The position numbers were made by a program, and so were the translations under genes. A stretch of 5,206 nt of DNA. Source: Treponema sp. Lineage in GTDB: Bacteria; Spirochaetota; Spirochaetia; Treponematales; Breznakiellaceae. The stretch's first letter is position 1; each line of letters starts with the position of its first letter. The notes beneath the pieces are model-generated. The model searched no databases. It saw only the letters and a list, made by a program, of their open reading frames with translations, and had not been told where the DNA came from. This document shows, one piece after another, positions 4,670-5,206 of this stretch. The stretch covers positions 1-5,206 of the forward strand of contig WQXC01000111.1 of the NCBI GenBank assembly GCA_009785045.1, given 5' to 3'.

Positions 4670-5206
4670 ATGGAATATATAGAAAAGACTCTGAGCCAGG
4701 TTTTACGCGAAAAGACTCAAGCGAATCCGGATCACGATTTTCTTGTTTATGCCGATCGCAATCTTCGTTTTACATACTCGGAATTTAATAAAAGAGTAGA
4801 CGATCTTGCAAAAGGTTTTCTTGGCATGGGCGTTAAAAAAGGAGATCATGTTGGTATATGGGCGACAAATGTACCGGACTGGAATACAGTTCTGTTTGCA
4901 TGCGCAAGAATAGGCGCTGTACTTGTTACTATCAATACAGGTTACAAAACACACGAGCTGGAGTTTGTATTAAAGCAATCGGACATGGTATGCCTGTGTC
5001 TTACCAACGGCTGGCGCGATTCTGATTATATCGCAATGGTAAACGAACTTGTTCCTGAATTAAAAACTTCCAACAGAGGACAAATTGATTCTGAAAAATT
5101 TCCGTTTTTAAAATATGTCGTACACATAGGTCAGCAGAAACACCGCGGCATGTTTAGTTTTAACGAACTTTTGCTTCTTGGTCAGCACACAGACTCTGCG
5201 CAGTTA
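4670..5206 (+). CDS. acyl-CoA ligase (AMP-binding, ACSF2-like), 5' part; 3' end outside window
   Basis: The open frame gives 179 residues and runs off the window; family members have about 540-570. It starts MEYIEKTLSQVL, followed by a FLVYADRNLRFTYSEFN strand pair, GMGVKKGDHVGIWATNVPDW (residues 52-71), and FACARIGAVLVTINTGYKTHELEFVL, the standard N-terminal core of AMP-binding acyl-CoA ligases. The later segment WRDSDYIAMVNELVPEL, then FPFLKYVVHIG, matches the insert typical of ACSF2-like and related bacterial medium-chain ligases rather than the long-chain type on the minus strand at 1465-3174. The ATP-binding P-loop lies beyond the window edge, so activity cannot be confirmed here. Start ATG 4670 has AAAGGA at good spacing. 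It follows the XRE-cupin gene by 16 bases and is its probable target. The substrate is a carboxylic acid of unknown chain length. Confidence 0.9.
   Translation, partial: MEYIEKTLSQVLREKTQANPDHDFLVYADRNLRFTYSEFNKRVDDLAKGFLGMGVKKGDHVGIWATNVPDWNTVLFACARIGAVLVTINTGYKTHELEFVLKQSDMVCLCLTNGWRDSDYIAMVNELVPELKTSNRGQIDSEKFPFLKYVVHIGQQKHRGMFSFNELLLLGQHTDSAQL

Noticed and set aside
4703..4954. Minus-strand open frame of 83 codons
   Set aside because: It is antisense to the N-terminal core of the second acyl-CoA ligase, which has recognisable family motifs.
1..5206. tRNA, rRNA, CRISPR array, transposase or integrase
   Set aside because: I looked for cloverleaf-type stems, regularly spaced repeats and recombinase motifs and saw none. 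The direct repeats found are single pairs.

Overview
The window is compact bacterial DNA with five protein genes and very little free space. The most likely source is a spirochaete of the Treponema type. I infer this from the mixed composition (AT-leaning genes, GC-rich gene borders), a spirochaete-style lipoprotein with a loose lipobox, and a cupin-type XRE regulator next to an acyl-CoA ligase. No rRNA or other marker gene is present, so the assignment is only moderately supported.

Left part (1-1359, + strand): the 3' end of a HisD-family dehydrogenase gene enters from outside and overlaps by 7 bases a Gfo/Idh/MocA-family NAD(P)-dependent oxidoreductase gene. The overlap suggests a translationally coupled pair. 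The HisD fragment resembles the catabolic polyol/sulfonate-type paralogues as much as true histidinol dehydrogenase, so the pair may oxidise a sugar, polyol or related compound rather than make histidine.

Middle (1360-3312): a 105-base GC-rich convergent gap holds a weak terminator, two mutually exclusive hairpins and part of a 10-bp direct-repeat pair. Then comes a minus-strand long-chain acyl-CoA synthetase gene, which starts at an ATG with a clear GGAGG site. It is divergent from the next gene across a roughly 140-base promoter region that contains a tandem TTTGACA repeat.

Right part (3313-5206, + strand): a small lipoprotein gene, an XRE helix-turn-helix plus cupin regulator gene, and the 5' part of a second acyl-CoA ligase gene of a different subfamily (ACSF2-like). 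The regulator and the second ligase are 16 bases apart and probably form an operon. The obvious working model is that the cupin regulator senses a carboxylic acid or its CoA ester and controls activation of that acid.

The points most worth a second look are the lack of Shine-Dalgarno sites for both the lipoprotein and the regulator, with -10-like elements placed as for leaderless mRNAs; a TGACA motif shared by the two regulatory regions; and the duplicated in-frame element in the HisD tail. Nothing in the window clearly shows a new defence or mobile system.
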